From Phyllostachys edulis (taxonomy: Eukaryota > Streptophyta > Magnoliopsida > Poales > Poaceae), in NCBI GenBank assembly GCA_036346405.1, contig CM070559.1, positions 36,245,889-36,309,888 of the forward strand: a stretch of DNA of 64,000 nt, written 5' to 3'. The translations under genes and the position numbers were made by a program. A model generated the notes under the pieces. It worked only from the letters and a program-made list of their open reading frames with translations. It had not been told where the DNA came from and made no database searches. Shown piece after piece: positions 33,565 to 43,985 of this stretch (position 1 is its first letter; every line of letters starts with the position of its first letter).

Positions 33565-35527
33565 TAGAAATTGAAGCCTTCTTGTCTTCTATTGCCTTAT
33601 CTCACTTGCTTATGCTATTCTGGAGCCATCTTGGTTATTTCCTTTGCTTTTTCTTGCATTTGGATCAAGTTGTGCCTTTGAGCGAAAACGTCGAGTTCTT
33701 TCATTTTCAAACCTCAAACTTATATTTTCTGAGAAATTGCCAATGTGTTCATCAAGGGGGAGATTGTGGATATCATGGGGATATGTGCATGATCGTAGAA
33801 TGATGAAACAATTGGCAATGGCATTTGCGGTTTGTCGAATCTCGTGTTTTCGGCAGAGTTTCAGTTCTGTCAGGTCATTGGCGGTCAGACCGTCCAGATA
33901 GGCGGTCAGATCGGCCATGTCTCGAGGGATTTTCTAGTTGAGTCCCAGGGGCGGTCAGACCAGCCAGAACGGCGGTCTGACCAATTTTGACTTGATTCGT
34001 CGAGTTGTTTGGCGATGCTTGTTGGGTCAGCTTAAGGGCATGGGCTTTAGTGCATATGTGTTGCATGTTGTATGTTTTCACTAACGTGGGTCAAATTGTG
34101 AAGAACTTGTTCCCGGATTCGATTTGCTTGTCTATTGGTGTGCAGGTTGCTTGGAGGTCAACGACGGTCAACGGCGAGGAGGATCGGGACTAAGCTTGGA
34201 GAGCTGAGGTCTAGAATGATCAAGGATACCAAGTGAGGTCAATGGACTCAAGCGTGGCGCAGAATGGACAAGGATGACCGAACGGGCAATTCGGTGCGAC
34301 TGGTTGATCAAGCGGTGCGGGGGTCGGTGCAAGTGCCATGGTGGTCCTGTGGGAGCCAGATGGGAGATACTTGCCGACACGATGAGAGCCGCTGGATCAA
34401 CCTACACGTGGCGAAACATGGATGTGTTTCACGCAGTTCGAACTCGGTCTTCGAAAGAGATCGAGAAGGGGTATTTTGGTAATTTCACCAAATACTGCCT
34501 CTGTGACCTTGTGCTAAACCGCGGCGTAAGACGGTGCATGGAGAAGCGGTTTAGGTCAAGAAGAAGTTGAAGACAGTGCTTTAAAATGCGTGCGTATGTG
34601 ACCCGTTTGTGTTGGGCCTTAACGGGAGCCCATTAGGGTTAACTCTCTAGAAGCTAGGCCTCCATATAAATAGGGGTGGCTCCTGTCAAACAGCCTTCAA
34701 GTACTTCATTTTGTAAACCCTAGTTTGGTGTTAGGACATTAGAGAAAGAGAAGAGGCTCAGGGTTTTAGAGAGTTGAGTTGAGTTGTGTGCTCATAGATT
34801 GAGCTTTGTCCTCCATGGATGGAGTGGCTGTAAACCCTCTCAACCTCAGATCAATCTATGGATGATTTCCCAAAGATGAGTCTCTTTTGTGTTCTTGCTC
34901 TATATTTGAGATTTTGAAGGGTTCTTTGATCTATTGTTTTTTGGTTCATTTCGTGCCCTCTTCTACCTTGCTGTGACATGTGGGAACATATCTAAGATCA
35001 CCTAGATCATCAATCTCCCACGAGCAAGGTTTTGATCAAGTTTTCGTTTTTACCCGGTTTTGAACCTTCCTTCGGTAGAATGGAAAAAGGTTAAAACTTT
35101 GACATGGATCTACTCAATCTCTGCTTGGAATAGGTTCCTAATATCCTTAGGAAGGTGTGTTCCAAATTTGGTCAAGTTTAGCCGTGTAGATCAAAAGTTA
35201 GACCGATTTTCGTTTTGGTTTTGGGTTGTTCCTTTGACTACGGTCGTGGTCGGCTTGACCGATCCTATAACGCCGGTCAAACCGCCAGTCGGTCTAACCG
35301 AATTTTTGCCGGCGGTCTGACCGATTTCCAAATTAGGGTTTGGTCTTTTTGTTCTTTGCTTTGGGGATTTCGGTTTGGATTCAACACAAGTCTTCTGCTG
35401 TTCTTGAGAGTGTTGATCTTCATAGCTCTCATAGCTATTGAAGTGAACTTGGTGTTGAATCTAAATGAGGTGAAAAATTAGGTGAGCTCCTATTCACCCC
35501 CCATCTAGTCGCCTCTCCGGTCCTACA
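33565..35527 (+). mobile_element. R-family copy A: internal 3' end plus LTR
   Basis: 33565-33764 is non-coding internal sequence ending in the polypurine tract CATCAAGGGGGAGA. The LTR runs from TGTGGATATCATGGGG (33766) to TCTCCGGTCCTACA (35527), about 1.76 kb. CGGTCAGACC/GGTCTGACC motifs are at 33885-33985 and 35250-35320. Related to 36359-38861 (same strand) and 18488-20499 (opposite). It lies inside Tat-2 gag and replaces Tat sequence equivalent to about 59300-60474 of Tat-3. It has no 5' LTR or coding region of its own. Confidence 0.65.
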
Positions 35528-36335
35528 ATATGCGACTGCTGCTGAAGCAGTCGAGTGGAACAAAACCATCGATCGAGATGACAAAACTCCTTAAGAAGCG
35601 GATGCAAGTAGCAAAAAGAAGGATAAAAAGACCAAGAAATGTAAGAACAAGGCGAATGGTCAAAAGGCTCAAGCCAATAGTTCTAAGGAAGTTTTGGCCG
35701 TAAGCGATAAGGAGCCCTGAAGTTCCAAGCCATACTCCGAACGGGACAAAGTTAAGCGCCCCAAGCGGAAGAACGACAAGCCCAGGTGGTGTCCTTTCTA
35801 TAAAAAGGAAGGACATGACCTTCGCAACTGCTGTGTTTTCCAAAGAAAACTCGAAGACTACTACACCGGTAAAGGACCACTTCCTACACTCGAAGAGGTA
35901 GGACAAACGAGTGGTCGAAAGCAGTCGGACGATGATGAGGAGTTGTCGTTACAGGATCCGAAGCACACCATCGACCACATCTTTGGGGGATCTTTGGCAT
36001 ACGAGTCAAAGCGACAGCTCAAGGCCGTTGTACGAGAGGATAACTCCATTGACCCTCCTCTGGTCAATAAAATGCTGAACTGGTTGGAGGTCACTATCTC
36101 CTTTGAGAAAAATGACTATCCGATCCCTTCCACTCGACCCGATTGGTTTTCGATTGTGGTCAAGCCCACCATCAATAACTGTCGAGTAAATCGGGTGTTA
36201 GTTGATGGTGGCAGTTCGTTAAACATTTTATTTACCACTTCCCTGGACGAGAAGAAAGTACCTCGGACCAGAATAAAACTTGTACGATACTCATTTCATG
36301 AGATCATACCAGGTTTTTCGGCCAAACCAATTGCC
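35528..36335 (+). pseudogene. Tat-2 gag C-terminus and protease
   Basis: Homologous to Tat-3 60475-61285. It carries a gag tail with a Cys/His cluster, RWCPFYKKEGHDLRNC (about 35785), then LEDYYTGKGPLPTLEE. The retropepsin-like segment reads NNCRVNRVLVDGGSSLNILF (about 36177-36235), with the active Asp and flap Gly intact. A TGA at 35719 replaces the Trp codon still present in Tat-3 (EPWSSKPY). The frame runs from 35943 without interruption into the R copy at about 36336 and ends in foreign codons. It would cut the gag-pol polyprotein if expressed; here it is severed from RT. Confidence 0.8.
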
Positions 36336-38861
36336 AATGTGTTCATCAAGGTGGAGATTTTGGATATCATTTGGATATGTCCACGATCTTAGGATGATGA
36401 GACAATTGGCAATGGTGTTGAGGGTTTGCGGAATCACTCATTTTCGGCGAGGTTCAGCTGCTGTCAGGCCTCTGGCGGTCTGACCGGCCATGGGAGCGGT
36501 CCGACCGGCCATGCCTCGGGCCATTTTTCTGGAATGTGCACTGGCGGTCCGACCGGCCAGAGTGGCACTCAGACCGGCCAGAGGAGCGGTCTGACCGGCT
36601 ACTGCTGAGCGGTCGGACCGCCCCTTTTAGGATCTTTGGATTTTTGAGCTGGGCCAAAAATAGAGGGTGTAGGCAAGAGAGGAGGTTCTACTGCTCTTGG
36701 TCTCATAATTTTTGGAGCCTCCAGGCAAAAATTCTATTCGTTTGAAAATTACAGAGAGTTTTGGTTTTCCAGAATAGAAATTTGGCTAAGTCCCAAGTGG
36801 GCGGTCAGACCGGCATTTGGTTGGCGGTTAGACCGGCCAGTGGGCGGTCAGACCAGCCAAAGTGGTGGTCTGGCCGGTTTTGGCTTTGTTCACTGGCCAG
36901 CTTGGCGGCGATATTTGTTGGTTAGGTCAAGATCATGGGTTTCATTGCATAGATGTTGCATGACGCATGTTTTGGCTAACATGGGTCAAGTTGTGAAGAA
37001 CTTGTGCCCGTAAATGGTTGCTTGGTCTATTGTTGTGCAGGTGGCTTGGAGTCAACTATGGTCAACGACGAGGAGGACCGGGACTTGGTTAGGAGAACCA
37101 AGGTCCAGAACGGTTGTGGATGTCAGGTGAGATGGTTGGACTCAAGCAAGACGCAAGATGGACAAGAACCATAAAAGGCAAAGTTTGAGCAAAGGCTTTT
37201 GTGAAGGTATGTGCTCATACCTCATCAATTATGAGAATTGATGATTGTGCGTATCGTGCGGTGCTACATAACGGTTTTCTTATTTGTGATGGTTGTAGGA
37301 CACCGGAGCTAGGTCATGGTGAGGCGGACTAGATCGGGATTAGGTTAGGAGAACCGAGGTCCAGAACGATCAAGGTTGTGCTGGAAGATGACTTAGGCTA
37401 GCGGAGTGCTTACAAGCCAAGAAGACAAGGAACTGGAGCGGAAGCTACCGGTGGTGAGACATGTGGTGCGCCAAGTGACTTGGTCCCAGTTGCAAGCAAG
37501 GACGGTTCGGTGGCATTCGGACGCGTGAGAGGCTTGGCGGGAAGTCATTGGGATCACATGGATGAAGACGGAGCATGGGAGATGCTTCGAGGTGAAGGAA
37601 TCGCAAAAGGTCGGTAGAGGAGCATTTTGGGAAGTTGCTCTATACCGGAAAAGTGGTAAGTGGTGGTGTGCGAAACCACCTTCTTGGCCTTGGCTAAACC
37701 GCGGTGCGGGACGGCGCTTGGAGAAGCGATTTAGGTCAATCGAAGACGAAGACGGCGCTTTGAGATGCGTGTGTGTGTGTGTTAACCCGTTTGTGAGTTG
37801 GGCTTAACAGGTGCCCTAATGGAATATTCCCTAGATGCTAGCCTCCACTATAAATAGTGTTGGGCGCTGTCCAACAGGAGGGAACCCATCCATTTGAGTG
37901 CCTATTTTGTGTTTTATGGTTTTGGGGAGAAAAGAGGAGAGCTAAGGTTTCTAGGGTTTGGATTGAGTGTATGCTCACGTGTTGAGCTTTGTCCTCCATG
38001 ATGGAGTGGCTGTAAAACATCCATCTATCTCAAATCAATTCAAGCATCACTTCTTGAGATGAGTCTCTTTGTGTTCTTGTTCTCTATTTTGTAATTTTAG
38101 GGCTTTTTTTATCTGCGAGTTTTCTATTGGTTTCTTCTCTTGATCTAGCTTGCTGTGACATGTGGGAACCTATCTAGGATCATCTAGATCATCAATCAAC
38201 CACGAGCAAGCTTTTGGATCTAAGTTTTGTTTTTGCCCGGTTTTTGTGAAAGAAAGGGTGATTTTAGGGGGTTTTGCTCTTGAGGGCTTTTGGCTTGATT
38301 CTTCCTATGATTGAGGATGCTAGGATGTATGAGAGACTATCCTTAGCCATCTTGGATTGTTTCCTCCCACAAAATCATCTCAATCACCGTTTTCGTATTT
38401 GGCTCGGTTTTGAAGCAATCTTCACTAAAACGGATAAAGGTCGGAACTTTGGCAACGAACTTCACAATCGTTGATTAGGTTCCTGACATCCTAAGAAAGG
38501 TACGTTTCAAGTTTCATGAAGTTTAGAGTCACGAATCAAAAGTTAGACCTTTTTGGAAGTTCGGGCTGATTTCACTATTCATCAGGCTGGAGGTCAGACC
38601 ACCCATTTGAGAGGTCATACCGCCCCGTATAGCGGTCAGACCACTAGGCTGATAGGTCTGACCGCCCAACTCATTGTGAATTGAGTCTTTGGTAATTTTG
38701 GTTATTTTGCTTCGGGGTTTCGATTGGATTCAATACAAGTCTTCCTCTGTGCTTGTACTTTGATCTTCATAGCTTCCATAGCTATTGGAGTGAAAACGTG
38801 TTGAATCCGATCTAGGAGAAAAAGTAATCGTGCTCCTATTCACCCCCTTTCCAATCCAACA
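36336..38861 (+). mobile_element. R-family copy B: polypurine tract plus LTR
   Basis: Begins with the same CCAATGTGTTCATCAAGG/GGAGA tract as copy A (internal 3' end, only about 23 bp kept). The LTR from about 36360 (TTGGATATCATTTGGATATG) ends at CCAATCCAACA (38861). It is about 2.5 kb, longer than copy A through extra GGTCTGACCGG-rich and gene-free sequence (36470-36880, 38585-38670). It replaces the Tat-2 reverse-transcriptase core; Tat codons resume at once at 38862. A GTGTGTGTGTG run sits near 37770. Confidence 0.65.
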
Positions 38862-39890
38862 GATAAAGGCCATTGAAACAATGCGCCCTCCAACCACGAA
38901 GAAAGAAGTTCAGAAACTCACAGGGTGCATGGCGGCTTTAAGTCGTTTCATCGCACGACCGGAAGAAAAAGGTCGTCCTTTCTTCAAGCTTCTAAGGAAG
39001 CATGAGGGTTTTGAGTTTTGAGTGGTCAGAAGAGGCAAACACAGCCTTTGAGGATGTCAAGAGATATCTTACAAATGCTCCTATTTTGGTTTCTCCGAAA
39101 CCAGAGGAGACGCTCTTAATTTATCTAGCTGCCACGCCACAGGTAATGAGCGCATTGCTGATCGCAAAATGTGAAAACGTCCAACAACTAGTTTACTATG
39201 TAAGTGAAGTTTTACATAGGCCTAAGGAGCGATACCCTCAGGTTCAAAAACTTATATATGCCCACCTCAAGTCTTCGAGGAAACTACAGCATTATTTTCA
39301 GGCGCACAAGATAATTGTGTCGCCTGAGTTTCCCTTAGGAGTGATCCTCCAGAACAGAGAAGTAGCGGGGCGCATGGCAAAATGGTCAGTAGAACATAGG
39401 GAGTTCGACCTCCATTTCGTATCACGAACGACCATTAAATCCCAGATCTTGTAGACTTTGTCACTAAATGGACAAATCCTAAACCTGTTTGGGATCCCTA
39501 GTATGATACCCACAACTAGTGGACGATGTACTTTGACAGATCACTCACATTAAGTGGCTCGGGGGCTAGGGTGGTCTTGGAATCTTCTACGGGAGAGACC
39601 TTAAAGTATACTATTCAATTACACTTTCCTGCTACTAACAACGTGGCAAAATATGAAGGTTTGTTGGTTGGCATACGAGCAACGAAAGCGCTCGGGATTC
39701 GCCGATTACTCGTGAGAGGAGACTCTCAACTAGTCGTGAATCAAGTCGGAAAAGAGTACCAATGCTCTAATCCGACCATGTATCATTACTTATCGGAAAT
39801 CAGAAGACTTGAAAAGCATTTTTTTTTCGAGTTACAATATATCCCTCGAAAGGATAATTTTCTTGCTGACTAGTTGGCTCGAATAACTTC
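38862..39890 (+). pseudogene. Tat-2 RT end, RNase H and second (archaeal-like) RNase H
   Basis: Starts in the RT thumb/connection (IKAIETMRPPTTKKEVQKLT, MAALSRFIARPEEKGRPFF). A one-base shift lies at 39000-39020. The gypsy RNase H follows (PILVSPKPEETLLIYLAAT, VYYVSEVL-like, KERYPQVQKLIYA). The second RNase H, at 39526-39873 (MYFDRSLTLSGSGARVVLES, RRLLVRGDSQLVVNQV, YIPRKDNFLAD), is the extra domain that marks the Tat lineage. The catalytic Glu of AEYEGL has become Lys (AKYEGL, about 39650), so this copy is dead even where the frame is open. A TAG at 39871 ends it. Confidence 0.85.
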
Positions 39891-41240
39891 TTCTTGATCT
39901 CAAGTACCACAAGGAGTCTTCTTAGAGAAGCTCTAGAAGCCGTCTTTGGTTGAAGCATCAGAAACACCTCCTATTGAGACAGCCTCTCTAGAGTACGAGG
40001 ATATATGGATGAATGTCATCTATGAGTATCTTCAGAAGGGTACTCTACCCGATGATAATCTCGAGGCAGATCGTTTATCCTGTAAGGCCAAAATGTAAAC
40101 TTTGGTCAAAGAAGTCCTCGATAAACGAGGTACTCAAGGGGTCCTCATGCGATGCATATCACATAAAGAAGGATTAAATCTCCTTCATGATATACATGGG
40201 GGCATCTGTGGAACTCATTCTTCTTATACAACGTTGGTTCGTAAGACCTTCCGATAAGGTTTTTACTGGCCAACGGCCCTTCATGATGCTAAAGAGTTGG
40301 TTAAAAAGTATGTACAATGTCAGTTTCATAGCAGGCAAATACGCCAACCGGCTTAGGCATTGCAAACTATTCATCTTTTATGGCCTTTTGCGACCTGGGT
40401 CTCGATATCCTAGGGTTGTTCCCAAAAGCACCAGGGGCTTCGAGTTCCTTTTTGTGGCTATTGATACATTCACAAAATGGATTAAAGCCGAATCTATGAC
40501 TAGGTTAACATCGGAAGCCACAAAAAGGTTCATGATGAGAAGTGTGATTACTGGATTTGGTGTTCCTAGTCGAATAATTACCGATAATGGTAAACAATTT
40601 TCGAGCGCAAAATTTCAGGAATTTTGCGACGAGTTGGGTACCAAGTTATGTTATGCCTCTGTTTCCCACCCATAGAGTAATGGGGTAGTTGAAAGAGCGA
40701 ATGGCTAAATAATGTAGGACATAAAAACTCGAGTGTTCAACCAGCTTGTCAAGCGCTCGGGGGCTTGGGTACAAGAATTACCCTCAAGATATGGGTCGCT
40801 CAGACGCGGTATCGTAAGTCGAACTACAAGCGAGACGCATTTTTTCTAGTCATTCGTGCTGAAGCTATGCTTCCACCAGAACTAAAGATCGGGTCGACAA
40901 GTATCGAAACCTTCAGCGACTTTACCCAGGAAAAACTTCAAGCGGATGACATCAACCTGCTCAAAGAGAAGATGAATCAAGCCCTAATCCATTCAACAAT
41001 TTACCAACAAGCCCTGCGTAAATACTACGATCATAAGGTCTAACCTCGCAGCCTTGCTATAGGTGACTTGGTATTGAAGAAGATTCAATCCCAATCTAAT
41101 CTGAATAAGCTTTCCCCCCAAGTGGGAAGGTCCTTACACAGTGGTTGAAGTTACGCGACCAGGTTCGGTACGACTAGCAATGGAAGATGGCCGGATTCTC
41201 TCTAATTCTTGAAACATCGACCAGTTACGCAAATTTTATG
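39891..41240 (+). pseudogene. Tat-2 integrase
   Basis: The zinc-binding H2C2 segment lies at about 40140-40350 across two frameshifts (LMRCISHKEGLNLLHDIHGG, KKYVQCQFH-like). The core is well kept: FLFVAIDTFTKWIKAE (first Asp, about 40455), SRIITDNGKQFSS (second Asp, about 40580) and NGVVERANG (Glu, about 40680), but TAG at 40673 interrupts just before the last motif. The C-terminal part (LPPELKIGSTSIETF, LKEKMNQALIHSTIYQQALR, GDLVLKKIQSQ) extends to about 41240. The triad is complete but the gene is broken. Confidence 0.85.
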
Positions 41241-42215
41241 TGTAAATCCTTACTATATCAATAAAGTTTCAGTTTTCTTCACTCTTTATTGTCTTTTATT
41301 GAGTAGTGCTTTGATAGTCTTTCGATCATTTTTACACACTCAGTTTTTCTTTACACTGGTTGAAGTAGGGTAACATCACCTAGTCGAAGTCTTTCCTCTC
41401 TACACGTCGTCTTGCCCACTAGACGAAAATTTCTAGTGTTGACTTGTTCCTAACTTTTGCTGCCAATACAAAGAGACTGGGTTCAACAAACCTGGTTGAA
41501 ACATTTTCAAGCCAGCTTTTTTAACCTTAGTTTATTTCTTCATTACTTTTGAAAAATTCTCTAAGTGGAGTATACTTTTATAGTTTGTTTGATTGCTTTT
41601 AGTAACCTCAATACGTTTAAACTGGTCGAAGAAAGACACAACACCTAGTCGAAGTCTTTCCTCTCTGCATGTGGTCCTACCTACTAGAAGGAACTTCCTA
41701 GTGTCATACTGTTTCTAACTCTTGCTATCAGTACCGAACAACTTGAGTTTACTGGAAAAGGTCAAATGAATTTTTAAGGCACTCCGTAGAGTTTGTCTTA
41801 CTCATGTTGCTACTATTGATTCAATTACTATGGTCGAAGAACGTAGCTTCACTAATCGAAGTCTTTCCTCTCTGCATGTGGTCCTGCCCACTAGAAGAAA
41901 TTTCCTAGTGTCTATCTGTTACCAAACTCTTACGACCAGAACATGACAATCAAGATCGACAACACATGTAGGACAAACTTCTTTTTCAAGCAAACCCTTA
42001 TATACTCTATTTACTTAGTTTATCTAAATAAACTAAGCAAATAGTCGGGGACTAGGATAAAGCCATTAATATGACTTCAATTCTTAATCTTAAATTAAAT
42101 TTCCTTTTTCTATTCATTATCTTATGAGTTATTAACTACTCGACAAAATAGTTTGCAGGAAAAAGAAGCTTTATATTTATAAGCAAAAGACTTGTCTTTA
42201 AAAGTTTCCCTATTA
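41241..42215 (+). repeat. Tat-2 3' UTR with three repeats
   Basis: A segment with TCGAAGTCTTTCCTCTCTGC, a GTGGTC(C)TGCCCACTAGA-like part and CTAGTGTC occurs three times (about 41376-41460, 41642-41735, 41852-41940). Spacing is roughly 265 and 210 bp. No gene. It separates pol from the opposite-strand gene, a position where Tat elements commonly carry tandem repeats. Confidence 0.8.
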
Positions 42216-42219
42216 CAAT

Positions 42220-43985
42220 CTACTCTGATGAAGGAGATCCGATCTGCATCTCCTCTACGACCTTTTGGCTGACTGGCTTTACCTCTTCGATTAGACGATT
42301 TGCTTCTGCTTCAGAGCAATCAAAGTCGTCCTTGATCGGTTGAAGGCTGAGATTTTGGTCGCGTGCCTTAAATTTTGCTAAGGCATAGCTCACTGCACTT
42401 TTGACTACCTCCCTCAGCAAGTCCGCCTGATTGGCCCTCAGAGTAGTTATCAGCTCCCCTAAGGCTCTGACTTGCTGTCCAACAGCACTCGAGTAAGCAG
42501 CTATGGTGTCTTCAAAAGGAGTAACTTCCTCAGCACCAAGTCCACTGAGTACGCTGTTTAGAAGTGAGATGTTGTCTTGAAGGTTGATCTTCAATGACTT
42601 CATCCCCTCCTAACTACGAGTCGAGCCTTCGTGGAGTCACTTGATTTTGATTGCTTGCTCTGAAATAGAGTACGACCAGTCAAAAGTATATCCCTAAACA
42701 ACTCATAAGCAACACTGGTCATGGGTAAAGAGTTACTTACCCACCAGTCAAAAGTCAAGTTGCTTGATTTCGTTGTCGTGAGAGACATCCTTCTTCACAG
42801 ATTACTCTTTCCACAACTTTATCATCTAGACTTTTTCTTTGGCAGAATGGGATAGCTCGTGAATAACTAAGGCCTTTTCATTGACCTCGGTTTGGAGTTT
42901 ACCCATTTCGACCTCTTCTTCTGAAAAGAAATAAGAATTAGAAAAAGAATAGAAGATCATTACCATAAGCAGTCTTAAGTTCAGAACTTACTGTTTATTT
43001 CATCCTACAGATCAAGAGCTGCAGAGTTGGCCTCCTGAAGTTTCTTCAGTAGGTCAAGATTTTCATCCCTTAGCCTCTGTGTCTCGACCTTCTCATGGTC
43101 GAGTGCGTCAGCTAGGGATTTTTCGTCACTCTTAAACCTACAAAGGTTAAAGATAGACATGAGAACTACACATATAGTAGAGCAAAAAATGATTACGAAT
43201 GGCAATAGCTTACCATCTCTCTGCCTGCTCGCAGAGTTCGGCTTTTTGCGATCTTAGCATCAGAAGCTGTCGGTTGTATTCACCAATAGTGACGATATGC
43301 TCCAAAGATCTCTGCATAAATAAGGGCAATGAGAGACTAGACAGACCAAATATGAAATGTTTGGCATGAGGTGCTTACATAGATGGTCGATCGAGCAAAC
43401 TTGGCGAATACTCTCTGGGGGTCCTTGAGTTCATCAATATCTTCAACCTTGTCCCACCACACCTTTTGAAGGTGCACGTCATCAAAGACATCTCCCCTGT
43501 TAGGAATGTCCTTAGGGTGAGGGACTCAGTTGTGAGATCTTAATGAAGAAGCCCCTACAATGGTTGCTGGGCCCAAGAACTCAGAGAAGAAGTTGAAGTA
43601 CTCTTCTTCTTCGGTAATGGTAGCTTCTCCTTGAGGACCGGGAGGAATATCTTCGACGACTTCCTTCCCGGCACGGTGGTCGGAGCCTCCATTACCACCT
43701 CTGTTAGATGCTTCCATTGCTTTGTTAACCATCTTCGCACCTGTCTCAACGACCACCTCAGTGGTCATAGTAGCCATAGCAGCAACGACTTCTTCCACCT
43801 TGGGGAAAGGGGGTCGGTCCGTCGATTGCCTCTGTTGTCGTCTCTTCGACTGTAGGAGAAATATTTGTTGTCTCTACGACTGCAGAAGAAGTGGCAACGG
43901 GCTTCTCAAGGGAGGCGTCCTTGGAGGTAGGAGGAGTCGGGCTACGATCATTGTAAGGACCTTCTCGGAATAAACATGGAATCGG
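42220..43985 (-). pseudogene. Antisense extra gene of Tat-2, C-terminal half
   Basis: Same gene as 1041-3867 in Tat-1, facing pol. The last exon region (42220-42603) ends YALAKFKARDQNLSLQPIKD, DFDCSEAEANRLIEEVKP, VVEEMQIGSPSSE*; Tat-1 has SALTKLKVSDPTINLQAIEK, DFNCSGDEATKVFEEMTP, VAEEIEVGSPTR. Upstream exons are legible at about 43007-43140 (coiled coil, KSLADALDHEKVETQRLRD), 43213-43312 and 43383-43510 (DVHLQKVWWDKVEDIDEL), with GTAAGC donors. An acidic Thr/Glu-rich part follows to 43985. There the gene is cut by L-family sequence, so the Transposase_28 half and promoter are missing. Frameshifts near 43750 confirm decay. Confidence 0.75.

Noticed and set aside
36470..36880. Regularly recurring GGTCTGACCGG words suggesting a CRISPR-like array
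   Set aside because: Spacing and unit length are irregular, spacers are not uniform, and the setting is a plant LTR; it is low-complexity repeat structure.
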